The translations under genes and the position numbers were made by a program. A stretch of 64,000 nucleotides of DNA from Thermoanaerobaculia bacterium (lineage in GTDB: Bacteria; Acidobacteriota; Thermoanaerobaculia; Multivoradales; JAGPDF01), in contig JAGPDF010000020.1 of assembly GCA_018057705.1 (NCBI GenBank), positions 1 to 64,000 of the forward strand, written 5' to 3'. The first letter of the stretch is position 1. Each line of letters starts with the position of its first letter. The notes beneath the pieces are model-generated. The model saw only the letters and a program-made list of their open reading frames with translations. It searched no databases and was not told where the DNA came from. Below are positions 1 through 8,789 of this stretch, in pieces.

Positions 1-792
1 CGCAAGGACCGGACAAGGGAAAGAAGCAATCTGGTGCTGGACCTGATCGCGGCCCGGGTGCCGGTTCTGGATCAGTTCTCCGTTCTGGACGCAGATAGCG
101 AGGCGCCCGGTGCGACCGTGGTCGCCGACCTGCTCAGCGCTCTCCTGGAGGGGAATCCAGCGCTCATCGACGAGTTGCCCGAGCAGGCCTGGATCGTCGT
201 GCCGCTCCTGCCCGCGCTTTCGAGCACGCCCGAGAGCTGGGCCGCACTGCTCCAGCGTGCGGCGGCACGCCGACCTTCGGCGGTCCTGGGAGTCGCCCCC
301 GAGCTCACGCCGCTCGACCGCCGGAGACTCGTGGAACGCCTCGGCGAAGAGCAGTTCGAAGCGATTCACCATACGCAGGTGGAGGAGGGCGCCGGACGGC
401 GGCTGGAGCGCGCCTTCGCCGGCGCGGTCGCGCGTGCGGGCCTGCCGGCGTTCGTGCAGCGCCCCCCGGCGGAGCTTCCACCCCGGCTGGCGCGCAACCG
501 GGTGCTGGCGACGGTGCTCGCAGAATGCGGCGAGCTCTGGCTGCGCGTCGGCAGGAGCGAAGCCGAAGGGTCGGCTCTCCTTGCCGCCGCGCGGCATTTC
601 GAGAGCGCGGCGGTGGCCGGACTCGATCTCGCTGCACTCTCCCGCGAGGGCAATCTCGCGCACCTCGGCTTCCTCTCGCCGCTGGCGCTCCAGGTCATCG
701 CCAGCGTCGCCGGGCAGTCGGGGCTCCTCGCCTCGCCGCCGCTCCTCGCCGAGTTGCGGGGGGAGTACACTGCCGGCGAGGTCCCGGGCTGA
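1..792 (+). CDS. Hypothetical protein, 5' end outside window
   Basis: The reading frame is open from the first base, so the gene probably starts upstream; a GTG at 34 is the first canonical start inside the window. About 263 residues are visible, rich in Leu, Ala, Arg and Glu and mostly amphipathic-helical, with no membrane segment, metal motif or nucleotide-binding loop that I recognise. Its TGA stop (790-792) overlaps the apparent CTG start of hemW at 789, so the two are probably co-transcribed and translationally coupled. I do not recognise the family and assign no function. Confidence 0.6.
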   Translation, partial: RKDRTRERSNLVLDLIAARVPVLDQFSVLDADSEAPGATVVADLLSALLEGNPALIDELPEQAWIVVPLLPALSSTPESWAALLQRAAARRPSAVLGVAPELTPLDRRRLVERLGEEQFEAIHHTQVEEGAGRRLERAFAGAVARAGLPAFVQRPPAELPPRLARNRVLATVLAECGELWLRVGRSEAEGSALLAAARHFESAAVAGLDLAALSREGNLAHLGFLSPLALQVIASVAGQSGLLASPPLLAELRGEYTAGEVPG

Positions 793-1919
793 GCGCGGGA
801 AGCGGCCCTGCCGCCGATACCGCCGGCCTGGGGATCTACCTTCACGTTCCCTTCTGCCGCACGAAGTGCCGCTACTGCGACTTCTACCGCGTCGGCGAGA
901 ATCGCCTCAAGATCGACCTCTTCCTCGCCGCCCTGCACCGGGAGATCGACGGTTGGACGGCGCTGCACGGACGGAGGGTCGAGACGATCTTCCTCGGTGG
1001 CGGCACACCGTCGCTGCTCTCGGGGCCGGAGATCGGGGCCGTCCTGCGGCATCTCGACGGCGTCTTCGCGGTCGAAGCCGGCGCCGAGGTGACGGCCGAA
1101 GCGAACCCCTCCGACCTCGACCCGCCGGCGCTCGCGGCGCTGCGCGCCGCCGGAGTCAATCGCCTGTCGATCGGGGTGCAGTCATTCTCGGATCGCGAGC
1201 TCGCTCTCGTCGGACGCCGGCACGACGCGGCGCGCGCCGAACAGGTGGTGCGGGAGGCGCGCCAGGCCGGCTTCGAGAACCTGTCGATCGACCTGATGCT
1301 GGCGATTCCTGGGCAAACCGAGGCCGGCTTCCGGCGCTCTCTCGACAAGGCGATCGCGCTCGAGACCGATCACCTGAGCCTCTATCTGCTCGAGGTGCAC
1401 GAGAGCTCGGAGATGGACTTCCTGCGCCGCGAGCGGCCGCGCCTCTTTCCCGGCGAAGAGGCCGAGCGCCGGCGTTATCTGGCGATGCACGACCGCCTGG
1501 TCGCCGCCGGCTACGAGCACTACGAGATCTCCAATTTCGCTCGCCCCGGCAGGCAAGGGCGTCACAACCTGCGCTATTGGCACCTCGAGCCGTGGCTCGG
1601 CCTGGGGCCCGCGGCCCACTCCTTCGTCGACGGCCGGCGCTTCCAGCATCCGGCCGACCTCGGAGCCTGGCTCGCTGATCCGCTCGGCACCGCCCCCCTG
1701 GAGCACGATCTCGCGCAAGAGCGCGCGATGCTCGGTCTGCGCCTCGACGAGGGCATCGGCATCGATACGTTGCGTGCTGCGTCGGGTGCGACCGACGCCG
1801 AGCTCGCTGCGCGTCTGCGGCGCCTGGACCGTTTCGTCGTCGAGGCCGGCGGCAAAGTCCGGCTGACCACCGAAGGCCGCGTAGTCTCGAATCCTGTCCT
1901 TACCGAGCTTTTTTTCTAG
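789..1919 (+). CDS. hemW: HemW-like radical SAM heme chaperone (coproporphyrinogen oxidase-like)
   Basis: Radical SAM protein of the HemN/HemW family. The cluster motif CRTKCRYC (C23, C27, C30 with a 789 start) binds the 4Fe-4S cluster, and FLGGGTPS is the SAM-contact motif. It continues through the radical SAM barrel (SIGVQSF, LMLAIPGQT) to the HemN C-terminal region. With a 789 start it has 376 residues, close to E. coli HemW (378), and has the short N-terminus of HemW rather than that of true HemN; heme delivery to respiratory enzymes is therefore likelier than coproporphyrinogen oxidation. No ATG, GTG or TTG lies in frame between an ATG at 525, deep inside the upstream gene, and the conserved core. 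A CTG at 789 sits 7 nt after GAGG (778-781) and overlaps the upstream stop, so I place the start there. Confidence 0.85.
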   Translation: MSAGSGPAADTAGLGIYLHVPFCRTKCRYCDFYRVGENRLKIDLFLAALHREIDGWTALHGRRVETIFLGGGTPSLLSGPEIGAVLRHLDGVFAVEAGAEVTAEANPSDLDPPALAALRAAGVNRLSIGVQSFSDRELALVGRRHDAARAEQVVREARQAGFENLSIDLMLAIPGQTEAGFRRSLDKAIALETDHLSLYLLEVHESSEMDFLRRERPRLFPGEEAERRRYLAMHDRLVAAGYEHYEISNFARPGRQGRHNLRYWHLEPWLGLGPAAHSFVDGRRFQHPADLGAWLADPLGTAPLEHDLAQERAMLGLRLDEGIGIDTLRAASGATDAELAARLRRLDRFVVEAGGKVRLTTEGRVVSNPVLTELFF

Positions 1920-1929
1920 GGAGACTGAG

Positions 1930-2904
1930 ATGCCGCCGGAGCTCGAAGCCGTGCGCCCCATCGAGATGGCCGAGATCCTGGCGGCGCGCGAACGCATCGC
2001 CGGGACCGTCGTGCGCACGCCGCTGGTCCGGTTGGAGATGGGGCCGGGCTATCCCGACATCCGCCTGAAGCTCGAGAATCTGCAACCGATCAACGCCTAC
2101 AAGCTGCGCGGCGCCACCAACGCCGTGGCGCTGCTTTCGCCGGCTGAGCGCGACCGCGGCGTCTGGACGATCAGCGCCGGCAATGCCGGCCAGGGAGTCG
2201 CCTATTCCGCGCGGAAGGCCGGCGTACCTTGCACGGTGGTGGTGATCGAAACGGCGCCGGCTTCCAAGATAGAACGCATGCGCGCGCTCGGCGCGACGCT
2301 CATCCCGGTCCCCTACGAGGCCGCCTGGCAGGCTCTCGAGGATCGCGCCTTTCCCGGCATCGAGGCGACGTTCGTGCATCCGTTCGATGATCACGATTTC
2401 ATCGCCGGTCACGCCACGATCGGCCTCGAGATCCTCGAGGACGCCCCCGACACCGCGGCGGTCATCGCCAGCGTCGGCGGCGGCGGACTCCTTACAGGGG
2501 TCGGGAGCGCGATCAAGGAGCTCTCGCCCCGAGTCGCGATCTGGGCCGCCGAGCCCGAGACCGCCGCCCCGCTGGCGCTCTCTCTGGAGAAGGGCTCGCC
2601 GCAGCGCTTCGAGAACTGGAAGGCGTCGTTCGTGGACGGCGCCGGCGGCCAGAGTGTCTTTCCGCGCATGTGGGAGCGGATGCGGCCGGTGGTCGACGGC
2701 TCGATCGTCGTGACGCTCGAGGAGACGCGCCGCGCCATGCGTCTCCTGGCCGAGAAGTCCCGGGTCATCGCCGAAGGAGCGGGCGCGCTCGCCGTCGCGG
2801 CCGCTCTGACCGGCAAGGCCGGTCCGGGCCCGATCGTCGCCATCGTCTCCGGCGGCAATATCGACCTCGCGAAGTTCTGCGAGCTCATCTCGCCCTCGGC
2901 GTAG
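1930..2904 (+). CDS. PLP-dependent threonine dehydratase / serine racemase-like enzyme
   Basis: Fold-type II PLP enzyme of 324 residues. The PLP lysine is K58 in NAYKLRG, and the phosphate-binding glycine loop is SVGGGGLL near residues 181-188. There is no C-terminal ACT regulatory domain, so it resembles catabolic threonine/serine ammonia-lyases (TdcB type), serine racemase or EutB-type dehydratases rather than feedback-regulated biosynthetic IlvA. It probably deaminates threonine to 2-oxobutyrate or serine to pyruvate in the cytoplasm; exact substrate is not decidable. A GGGAG ribosome site lies just before the ATG, and the gene follows hemW by 10 nt, probably in the same transcript. Confidence 0.85.
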   Translation: MPPELEAVRPIEMAEILAARERIAGTVVRTPLVRLEMGPGYPDIRLKLENLQPINAYKLRGATNAVALLSPAERDRGVWTISAGNAGQGVAYSARKAGVPCTVVVIETAPASKIERMRALGATLIPVPYEAAWQALEDRAFPGIEATFVHPFDDHDFIAGHATIGLEILEDAPDTAAVIASVGGGGLLTGVGSAIKELSPRVAIWAAEPETAAPLALSLEKGSPQRFENWKASFVDGAGGQSVFPRMWERMRPVVDGSIVVTLEETRRAMRLLAEKSRVIAEGAGALAVAAALTGKAGPGPIVAIVSGGNIDLAKFCELISPSA

Positions 2905-2962
2905 CCGTTGCGTCGTAGAGCTCCCAGAAAATGAAAAAGCTCCAGTAAAGGTAAGGTGCCCG

Positions 2963-3703
2963 ATGGAACTTCCAGAGCGAGTGCGCGGCTTTGGGCTGAC
3001 CCTGGGACGAGAGGGCGGCAATCGCCTCTCATGGCTTCCCGTTCTGACTTCGCTGGCCGGTCTGGCCATGCCTTTCGCGCTGGTGGCCGAAAGCGCGCTG
3101 AGTCCTGCGACAGCGTCGCCGGAGTCGCGGACGATGACCCCTTTCCTGGAAGCTTCTTCTTCCGGCTCGCCGATCGCGGGAGCCGAAGGGACTCCACCCG
3201 CGCCTGCGCCCTCGCAGGCACCGGGGCAGCTCTTGGCGCGGCCATCGGCGGCGGAGCTCAAGGTGCGGGAGCTCTTGCGGCTCACCGGCTCGGTCAACGT
3301 CGGCTTTCAGATGGTGGACAAGATCCTCGAGACCTTCAAGCGGGCGATGCCGCAGGTGCCGGCGGAGGTCTGGAACGGGTTTCGCGAGGAGTGCGATCCA
3401 CGCGAGCTCGAGGCTGCGATCGTGCCGCTCTATCTGGCGAGCTTCACCGCCGAAGAGCTCGACCTGATGCTCGCCTTCTACCGCTCGCCGGTCGGCGAGA
3501 AGCTGCTGCGCAAACAGCCCGAGATCTTTCGCGCCAGCAGCGAAGCGGGCCGGCAGTGGGCGGCGGAGGTCACCTATCGCCTGCGCGACCGGCTGACCGA
3601 GAAGGGCTATCCACCGCCTGGAGCTCCTGCAGCAGGAGCTCCAGCGCCTGGAACTCCGGCGGGGCCCGTGACTCCACCTGCGCCGGGCGCACCGCCCCGG
3701 TAG
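2963..3703 (+). CDS. Secreted or membrane-anchored DUF2059-type protein
   Basis: 246 residues. A hydrophobic stretch near residues 23-42 after a basic start looks like a signal peptide or anchor. A linker rich in Ser, Pro and Ala follows. The conserved core (about 95-210) matches the DUF2059 pattern: a helical segment ending in SFTAEELDLMLAFYRSPVG. The last ~30 residues are a Pro/Ala/Gly tail. DUF2059 proteins are periplasmic with no settled role. The ATG is preceded by TAAGGT at 2952-2957 (5 nt spacer), a possible -10 box. The gene converges on ridA with only 12 nt between stops. Confidence 0.75.
   Translation: MELPERVRGFGLTLGREGGNRLSWLPVLTSLAGLAMPFALVAESALSPATASPESRTMTPFLEASSSGSPIAGAEGTPPAPAPSQAPGQLLARPSAAELKVRELLRLTGSVNVGFQMVDKILETFKRAMPQVPAEVWNGFREECDPRELEAAIVPLYLASFTAEELDLMLAFYRSPVGEKLLRKQPEIFRASSEAGRQWAAEVTYRLRDRLTEKGYPPPGAPAAGAPAPGTPAGPVTPPAPGAPPR
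3618..3644. repeat. 27-nt palindrome in the Pro/Ala tail of the DUF2059 gene
   Basis: Two perfect 13-nt inverted arms flank a single central A (arms 3618-3630 and 3632-3644). It lies in low-complexity codons for Gly-Ala-Pro near the 3' end of the gene, about 60 nt before the stop. It may be a by-product of repeated GCT/CCT codons or act as an RNA hairpin; there is no T-tract. Confidence 0.5.
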
Positions 3704-3715
3704 GGGCCCGCAGGG

Positions 3716-4111
3716 TCAGCCGGGGAGGCGGGCGATGAGGTCGATCTCGACCCGTCCCTGCATCGGCAGAGCGGCCGCCTGTACCGTCGAGCGCGCCGGC
3801 CGGTGATCACCGAAGACCCGGGCGTAGATCTTGTTCAGCGCCGGGAAGTCGGCCATGTCGGCGAGATAGACGGTCGCCTTGACCACCCCGGAGAAGCCTG
3901 TCCCGGCACTCTCCAGCACATGGCGGAGGTTCGAGAAGACCTGCTCCGCCTGAGCCTCGAACCCGCCCGAGGCGAGGGCGCCGGTCGCCGGATCGATGCC
4001 GGTCTGGCCCGAGGTGTAGAGGAAGCCTGCGACGGAGACCGCCTGGCTGTAGGGGCCGATCGCGGCCGGGGCGGCGTCGGTGTGGTAGCGCTGGATCTTC
4101 GAATCGCTCAT
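3716..4111 (-). CDS. ridA: RidA family reactive intermediate (enamine/imine) deaminase
   Basis: 131-residue Rid/YER057c/UK114 protein. RidA trimers hydrolyse reactive 2-aminoacrylate and related enamines released by PLP enzymes such as threonine/serine dehydratases. Diagnostic features are IGPYSQAV near the N-terminus, the substrate-binding arginine in PARSTV and the Glu in VEIDLIA near the C-terminus. A dehydratase of the type whose by-products RidA removes lies 1 kb away on the other strand. The ATG (4109-4111) overlaps the hpt stop by 4 nt, so ridA is the second gene of an hpt-ridA unit. Confidence 0.92.
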   Translation of the reverse strand: MSDSKIQRYHTDAAPAAIGPYSQAVSVAGFLYTSGQTGIDPATGALASGGFEAQAEQVFSNLRHVLESAGTGFSGVVKATVYLADMADFPALNKIYARVFGDHRPARSTVQAAALPMQGRVEIDLIARLPG

Positions 4112-4653
4112 TTCTCGGCCATCTCCACCACCCCGATATAGGGCAGATTGCGGTAGCGCTCATTGAAGTCGAGGCCGTAGCCGACCACGAACTCTTTTCC
4201 GATGCGGAATCCGGAGTAGTCGATCGGCACCTCGACCTCCCGCGACTCGTGTTTGTCGAGCAGGGCGCAGAGCTTGACGCTGCGCGCGCCGCGGAACCGG
4301 AAGAGGTCGAGGATCGTGCGCAGCGTCCAGCCGGTGTCGATGATGTCTTCGACCAGGATGACGTCCTTGCCCCGGATCGACAGGTCGATGTCGCGCTTGA
4401 TGCGGACCTCGCCGGCGGTCGTTCCGGTGCCGTAGCTCGTGGTCTGAAAGAAGTCGATCCGCAGCGGTGTCTGCAGGCGCTTCACGAGGTCGGTGAAGAA
4501 GAAGACCGACCCCTTGAGGACGCCGATCGCCACCAGGTCCTGGCTACCCTCGAAGTCGGCGTCGATCTGGCGCGCCAACTCGTGCACCCGGGTGGCGATG
4601 GTCTGCTCGTCGAGAAGCACCCGGATCTTGTGGCTATGCTTCTGGCTCTCCAT
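4108..4653 (-). CDS. hpt: Hypoxanthine phosphoribosyltransferase
   Basis: 181 residues, the usual size. It converts hypoxanthine or guanine plus PRPP to IMP or GMP in the cytoplasm. The PRPP-binding motif is VILVEDIIDTG, preceded by the flexible loop around FQTTSYGTGT, with DFNERYRNLPYIG at the C-terminus as in bacterial Hpt. It is the first gene of the hpt-ridA unit (ATGA overlap) and is divergent from the coiled-coil gene starting at 4687, leaving only 33 nt for two promoters. It supplies substrate to the purine pool handled by other genes in this window (guaA, apt, PNP). Confidence 0.95.
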   Translation of the reverse strand: MESQKHSHKIRVLLDEQTIATRVHELARQIDADFEGSQDLVAIGVLKGSVFFFTDLVKRLQTPLRIDFFQTTSYGTGTTAGEVRIKRDIDLSIRGKDVILVEDIIDTGWTLRTILDLFRFRGARSVKLCALLDKHESREVEVPIDYSGFRIGKEFVVGYGLDFNERYRNLPYIGVVEMAEK

Positions 4654-4686
4654 GCTTTAGAATCCTCGTTCAATCGCCGGACTACT

Positions 4687-6228
4687 GTGACGACCCACGA
4701 CATCGCTGTACTGCATCGACGCTATGTCGACCTGGCTAGCCGCTTCAAGTCGGCTTGGACGTTTCACCAATTCCTCCAGGGTATCCAGAAGTTCTTCGCC
4801 GAGGTCGAGATCGGGCGTTACCCGTCCGACTTCCAGGAGATCCACGGGATCCTCAAGTCGATCGCCGACAATCTGAACAGCGGCGAGAGCGACAAGCTCT
4901 CCCGCCAGCTCGACCAGGTCGAGCGCCAGCTCGGCCAGATGACCGGCATTCTCTCCGCCACCGATTCCCGGGTCTCCGCTTCGCTGCTGCGCCAGTTCTT
5001 CGATCGCGTCAAGAATTTCGACGAACAGATCCTAGCCCAGATGGTGCGCTTCTATCTCGCCACTTCTTCCGAAGGCAGCCTGGGCGGGGAACGTCAGGAC
5101 AAGCTGGATTTTCTGGTGTCCAAACTCTCGGAAGAGGTCGATCGCGTGACCGGGCTCTCCATCCTGCGCGACCGCACCCGGCTGCGCGAGCTGTTCGAGG
5201 GCTTCTGGGCGGCACTCCCGGAGGTGGAGATCGATCCGGCGATGCTCGCTTCGCGCCGCGCGCAAGTGGAAGAGTTCCGCCGTGAGCTGGCCGGGCTCGC
5301 CAGCTTCGAAGCACTCACCGGCAGCGGCTTCATCCAGCGCTACCGCGAGCTCAAGCACGAGATGGGTCGCTACCTCTTCCAGCCGGAGCTGATGATCGCC
5401 GTCGTCGAGACGAATCTGGCGGTCAAGAACAAGGTGCGCCAGTACTACCGCTCCGAAGAGCAGCGGGTCCTCGACGAGTCGAACCGGATTCTCGAGCTCG
5501 AGAACGAGGTCGGGAGCGACGCGCCGCTGGCGGCGGAGATCTCGGACCTCCGCCAGTCGATGGAGCAGCTCGAGCGCAGTCAGCAACGCGACAACGTCAA
5601 ACTGGGGGATCTCGACCTCCTGCGCCGCCAGGTCGGCGAGCTGGCGCCCCGTCTCGCGGCGCGCCGGGATCTGCGCACGAAAGGCGATTCCGGAGCTTCC
5701 GGGCAGTTCGCGCGGGAGATCCTCTCCGCGAGCCGGGAAGCGGGAACGGCGCCTGCCGGTGGCCCGGTTCCGAGCCATCTGCAGGAGATCGTCGACGCTC
5801 TCGAATCGACCGACGAGAAGGCCGACCCGAAGGCCGTGGCGCTGTCGCGCGACATTTACCATCTCCGCCTCGAGCCCCGGGAGGTCACCGCCTATCGCCA
5901 GGTCTACCTGACGCCGGGCGGCGACTCCGAAGTCGAACGCTTCCTGCTCGAGGCGGCGGCGCTGCGCCTGCGCATCAACCAGGAGGCCGCCGAGATCGCC
6001 GAGCTCCTCGACGAGACGGCGGTCACCAAAGACGCCCCGGTCTTCGAGCGCGCGCGTCTGACGACGCGGGTCGCCGACACCCTGGTGCAGCGCTTCAGCA
6101 GTGTCATCGACGCCGCCGTCCAGGATGGGAATTTCACCGAGGCGCAGCAGCTCCAGCTCCTGCGCATGCGGCTGATCCGCGACTACTCGGGTCTCTGGCT
6201 ACTGGTCAACCGGCCGTCCTCGACCTGA
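4687..6228 (+). CDS. Large alpha-helical/coiled-coil protein of unknown function
   Basis: 513 residues from a GTG start. The open frame extends upstream to 4249 but that part is antisense to hpt, and a TAGAAT -10-like box at 4658-4663 precedes this start. The protein is charged and helical throughout, with heptad-rich stretches near residues 55-100 and 255-320 (repeated E/R/L/Q). There is no signal peptide, transmembrane segment, Walker motif or metal site. The N-terminus (HRRYVDLASRFKSAWTFHQF) and C-terminus look globular, with a low-complexity linker near 340-365. It is divergent from hpt and convergent with the nucleoside phosphorylase. I do not recognise the family; a cytoplasmic scaffold or regulator is possible but unproven. 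Confidence 0.8.
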   Translation: MTTHDIAVLHRRYVDLASRFKSAWTFHQFLQGIQKFFAEVEIGRYPSDFQEIHGILKSIADNLNSGESDKLSRQLDQVERQLGQMTGILSATDSRVSASLLRQFFDRVKNFDEQILAQMVRFYLATSSEGSLGGERQDKLDFLVSKLSEEVDRVTGLSILRDRTRLRELFEGFWAALPEVEIDPAMLASRRAQVEEFRRELAGLASFEALTGSGFIQRYRELKHEMGRYLFQPELMIAVVETNLAVKNKVRQYYRSEEQRVLDESNRILELENEVGSDAPLAAEISDLRQSMEQLERSQQRDNVKLGDLDLLRRQVGELAPRLAARRDLRTKGDSGASGQFAREILSASREAGTAPAGGPVPSHLQEIVDALESTDEKADPKAVALSRDIYHLRLEPREVTAYRQVYLTPGGDSEVERFLLEAAALRLRINQEAAEIAELLDETAVTKDAPVFERARLTTRVADTLVQRFSSVIDAAVQDGNFTEAQQLQLLRMRLIRDYSGLWLLVNRPSST

Positions 6229-6299
6229 GACCGCCCCCCGCGGCCGGACGAGGCGGAGGGGCGCGGGTCGGCTTTGGGCCGGCACTCGAGACTCCGGGC

Positions 6300-7130
6300 T
6301 CAGTCGAGCGCGGGATCGCCGAGCAGCGCCGCGAGCAGGCTCTTGACCCGTGAAGCGGCCGCTCGACCGGCTTCGAGCACCTCCTCGTGGTGGAGCGGCG
6401 CGTCGGTGACTCCCGCGCCGGGGTTGGCCACCAGCGACAGGACGAGGCACTTCATCCCGAGGTGCCGGGCGGCGACGATCTCGTGGACGGTCGACATCCC
6501 GACGAGATCGGCGCCCAGGATGCGCAGCATTCGAACCTCCGCCGGGGTCTCGTAGCTCGGTCCGTTGAGGCCGGCGTAGACCCCCTCCTGGAGCTCGAAG
6601 CCGAGGTCCCTTGCCCGCCTCCCGGCGAGCTCGCGCAGCCCTGGGTCGAAGGCGTCGAGCATGTCGGGAAAGCGCGCCCCCCAGGCCGCGGGTGGGTCCC
6701 CCGACAGCGGGTTGCCGCCGGTGAGATTCAGCTGGTCGGAAACCGCTGCGAGTGTCCCTGCGGGCCATTCCGGGCGGACGCCCCCGGCGGCGTTGGTCAT
6801 GACGAGCGTCTTCGTGCCGAGGAGCGCCGCGAAGCGGATCGGGAAGACGACGTCGGCCGGCGTATAGCCCTGGTAGCCGTGGATGCGCCCGCGGAAGTAG
6901 AGGACACGGCGGCCGCCCGGCAACTCGAGAAGCTCCACCTCGTGCCGGTGCCCGGGGACCGAAAGTACCGGGAACGGCAGCCAATCGGCGAGCGGTTCGG
7001 GGCCGGCGATCGGCACTCCAAGGTCGACGGAAAGCCCGGAGCCGGCGACCAGGGCGACGTCGGGCACCGGGCGTCCGAGCTCCCGCCAGCGGGCGACGGC
7101 CTGCACGAGTTCCTCCTGCCAGTGGCGCAT
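6300..7130 (-). CDS. Purine nucleoside phosphorylase (trimeric, 6-oxopurine type)
   Basis: 276 residues. It phosphorolyses inosine/guanosine to base plus ribose-1-phosphate in salvage. The phosphate site is formed by GSGL near residue 32 and by [20 protein letters not shown] and [13 protein letters not shown] are the classic trimeric PNP signatures, and VGMSTVHE carries the sugar-site Met. An Asn in SLVANPGAG at the base-recognition site favours 6-oxopurines over adenine. The frame continues far upstream, but that part is antisense to lysS. The ATG at 7130 is preceded by TAGGAT on the minus strand with an 8-nt spacer. Divergent from lysS. Confidence 0.93.
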   Translation of the reverse strand: MRHWQEELVQAVARWRELGRPVPDVALVAGSGLSVDLGVPIAGPEPLADWLPFPVLSVPGHRHEVELLELPGGRRVLYFRGRIHGYQGYTPADVVFPIRFAALLGTKTLVMTNAAGGVRPEWPAGTLAAVSDQLNLTGGNPLSGDPPAAWGARFPDMLDAFDPGLRELAGRRARDLGFELQEGVYAGLNGPSYETPAEVRMLRILGADLVGMSTVHEIVAARHLGMKCLVLSLVANPGAGVTDAPLHHEEVLEAGRAAASRVKSLLAALLGDPALD

Positions 7131-7138
7131 GGCGGAGA

Positions 7139-7144
7139 ATCCTA
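7139..7144 (-). promoter_or_regulatory. -10-like box for the nucleoside phosphorylase
   Basis: Minus-strand TAGGAT, 8 nt before the ATG. A start site about 7 nt downstream would fall at or beside the start codon, so the transcript would be leaderless or nearly so. No clear -35 is visible. Confidence 0.4.
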
Positions 7145-7172
7145 GCAGCAGGATTCGGCTGTGGCTTTCGGG

Positions 7173-7178
7173 TATTCT
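7173..7178 (+). promoter_or_regulatory. -10-like box for lysS
   Basis: TATTCT ends 9 nt before the ATG at 7188. It lies downstream of the alternative GTG at 7161, so if it is the promoter, the 7188 start is the correct one. No convincing -35. Confidence 0.4.
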
Positions 7179-7187
7179 TCGCCTCCG

Positions 7188-8789
7188 ATGTCGGAGCTCG
7201 ACGAACAGATCGCCAATCGCAGAAGGAAGCGCGCCGAACTGGCAGCGCGGGGAGTCGACGCCTTCCCGGCGCGGTGCGACTTCGACCTCGAACCCGCCGC
7301 CGTGCAGGCGCAGTTCGGTGCCACCAGCGCCGAAGATCTCGCGTCGGGCAAGCAACGGTTGCGTGTCCCGGGCCGCGTCCGGGCCATCCGCGAGCAGGGC
7401 AAGCTCGTTTTCGTCGACCTTCACGACGGCACCGCGAAGCTCCAGCTCTTCATCCGCAGGAACCTGCTCGACGCGGCCTCGGTCGAGCTGCTGGATGCCC
7501 TCGACCTCGGGGACTATCTGCTCGCCGAGGGCGAGCTGCTGCGGACCCGGGTGGGGGAGCTGTCCATCGCCCCCGAACGCCTGACCCTGCTCGCGAAGGC
7601 CCTGCGCCCGCTGCCGGAGAAGTGGCACGGTCTGGCCGACACCGAGATCCGCTACCGCCAGCGCTACCTCGACCTGGTGGCGAATCCCGAGTCGCGGCGC
7701 GTGTTCGAGATCCGGGCCGGCATCGTCAGCGGTTTGAGGGCCTACTTCGACCGCCACGGCTTCCTCGAGGTCGAGACGCCGATGATGCAGGCAGTACCGG
7801 GGGGTGCCTCGGCGCGCCCCTTCGTGACCCATCACAACGCGCTCGACATCGACCTCTACCTGCGCATCGCGCCCGAGCTCTACCTCAAGCGCCTCCTGGT
7901 CGGCGGTATGCACCGGGTTTACGAGATCAATCGCAACTTCCGCAACGAGGGGCTGTCGACCCAGCACAATCCCGAGTTCACGATGCTCGAGTTCTACTGG
8001 GCCTACAGCAATTACGAGCACCTCATGGACGTCACCGAGGAGCTGCTGGTCGAGCTTGCTGAGCGAATTCTGGGAACGAAGAAGCTTCTCTACAAAGGAA
8101 AAGAGCTGGATTTGACGCCGCCTTGGCCCAGGCTGAGCATGGGGGCCGCTCTGCAGCGCTTCGCGGGTGTGTCCGCAGAGCAGACTTCGACTGCCGCCGG
8201 TTTGATCGCGGCATTTCGCGAGCGCGGGATCGAAGTGCCGAAGACGGCGCTCGGTGCCGGCGGGGCCAACTATGGCCTTCTCCTGAGTGCGCTGTTCGAG
8301 GAGCTCTGCGAGGAGCACCTCGAGCAGCCGGTCTTCATCATCGACCATCCGGTCGAGATCTCGCCGTTGTCGAAGCAGAAGCCGTCGGACCCGCGTTTCA
8401 CCGAGCGCTTCGAGCTCTACCTCGGTGGCATGGAGATCGCGAACGCCTTCTCGGAGTTGAACGATCCGGACGTTCAGGCGGAGCGCTTCCGCCAGCAGCT
8501 CACGGCGCGCGAGGCCGGCGATGGCGAGGCCCACCGCTTCGACGCCGATTATGTGCGGGCGCTCGAGCACGCCATGCCACCGGCCGGCGGCGAAGGCATC
8601 GGCATCGACCGCCTGACCATGATCTTCGCCGACCGCGCCTCGATCCGCGACGTCATTCTTTTTCCGCTGCTGCGCCCGGAGCGCGCCGACACCGCGACCG
8701 AAGCGACCACCGACGAGGCCTCGGGCAAGGCTGCAGGCGGAGTCGCGGCACCAGCCGCCGCGGCCGGAGACGCGGTCGAAACGAAGTGA
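7188..8789 (+). CDS. lysS: Lysyl-tRNA synthetase, class II
   Basis: 533 residues. It charges tRNA-Lys in the cytoplasm. An OB-fold anticodon-binding domain (about 50-160) is followed by the class II catalytic core: motif 2 around [19 protein letters not shown] and motif 3 in GIGIDRL near the C-terminus. About 30 extra C-terminal residues rich in Ala, Thr and Gly follow motif 3, beyond the usual end of the protein. I prefer ATG 7188 to GTG 7161 because the encoded N-terminus ([12 protein letters not shown]) is typical and a TATTCT box lies between the two. The stop overlaps the lolC/E start (GTGA). Confidence 0.95.
   Translation: MSELDEQIANRRRKRAELAARGVDAFPARCDFDLEPAAVQAQFGATSAEDLASGKQRLRVPGRVRAIREQGKLVFVDLHDGTAKLQLFIRRNLLDAASVELLDALDLGDYLLAEGELLRTRVGELSIAPERLTLLAKALRPLPEKWHGLADTEIRYRQRYLDLVANPESRRVFEIRAGIVSGLRAYFDRHGFLEVETPMMQAVPGGASARPFVTHHNALDIDLYLRIAPELYLKRLLVGGMHRVYEINRNFRNEGLSTQHNPEFTMLEFYWAYSNYEHLMDVTEELLVELAERILGTKKLLYKGKELDLTPPWPRLSMGAALQRFAGVSAEQTSTAAGLIAAFRERGIEVPKTALGAGGANYGLLLSALFEELCEEHLEQPVFIIDHPVEISPLSKQKPSDPRFTERFELYLGGMEIANAFSELNDPDVQAERFRQQLTAREAGDGEAHRFDADYVRALEHAMPPAGGEGIGIDRLTMIFADRASIRDVILFPLLRPERADTATEATTDEASGKAAGGVAAPAAAAGDAVETK

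Noticed and set aside
3695-3725. CCCCGG...CCGGGG inverted repeat at the convergent stops as a bidirectional terminator
   Set aside because: Only 6-bp arms, a 19-nt loop and no T-tract on either strand.
4249-4686. Upstream part of the frame of the helical orphan
   Set aside because: Antisense to hpt and of shadow-like composition; the GTG at 4687 is the plausible start.
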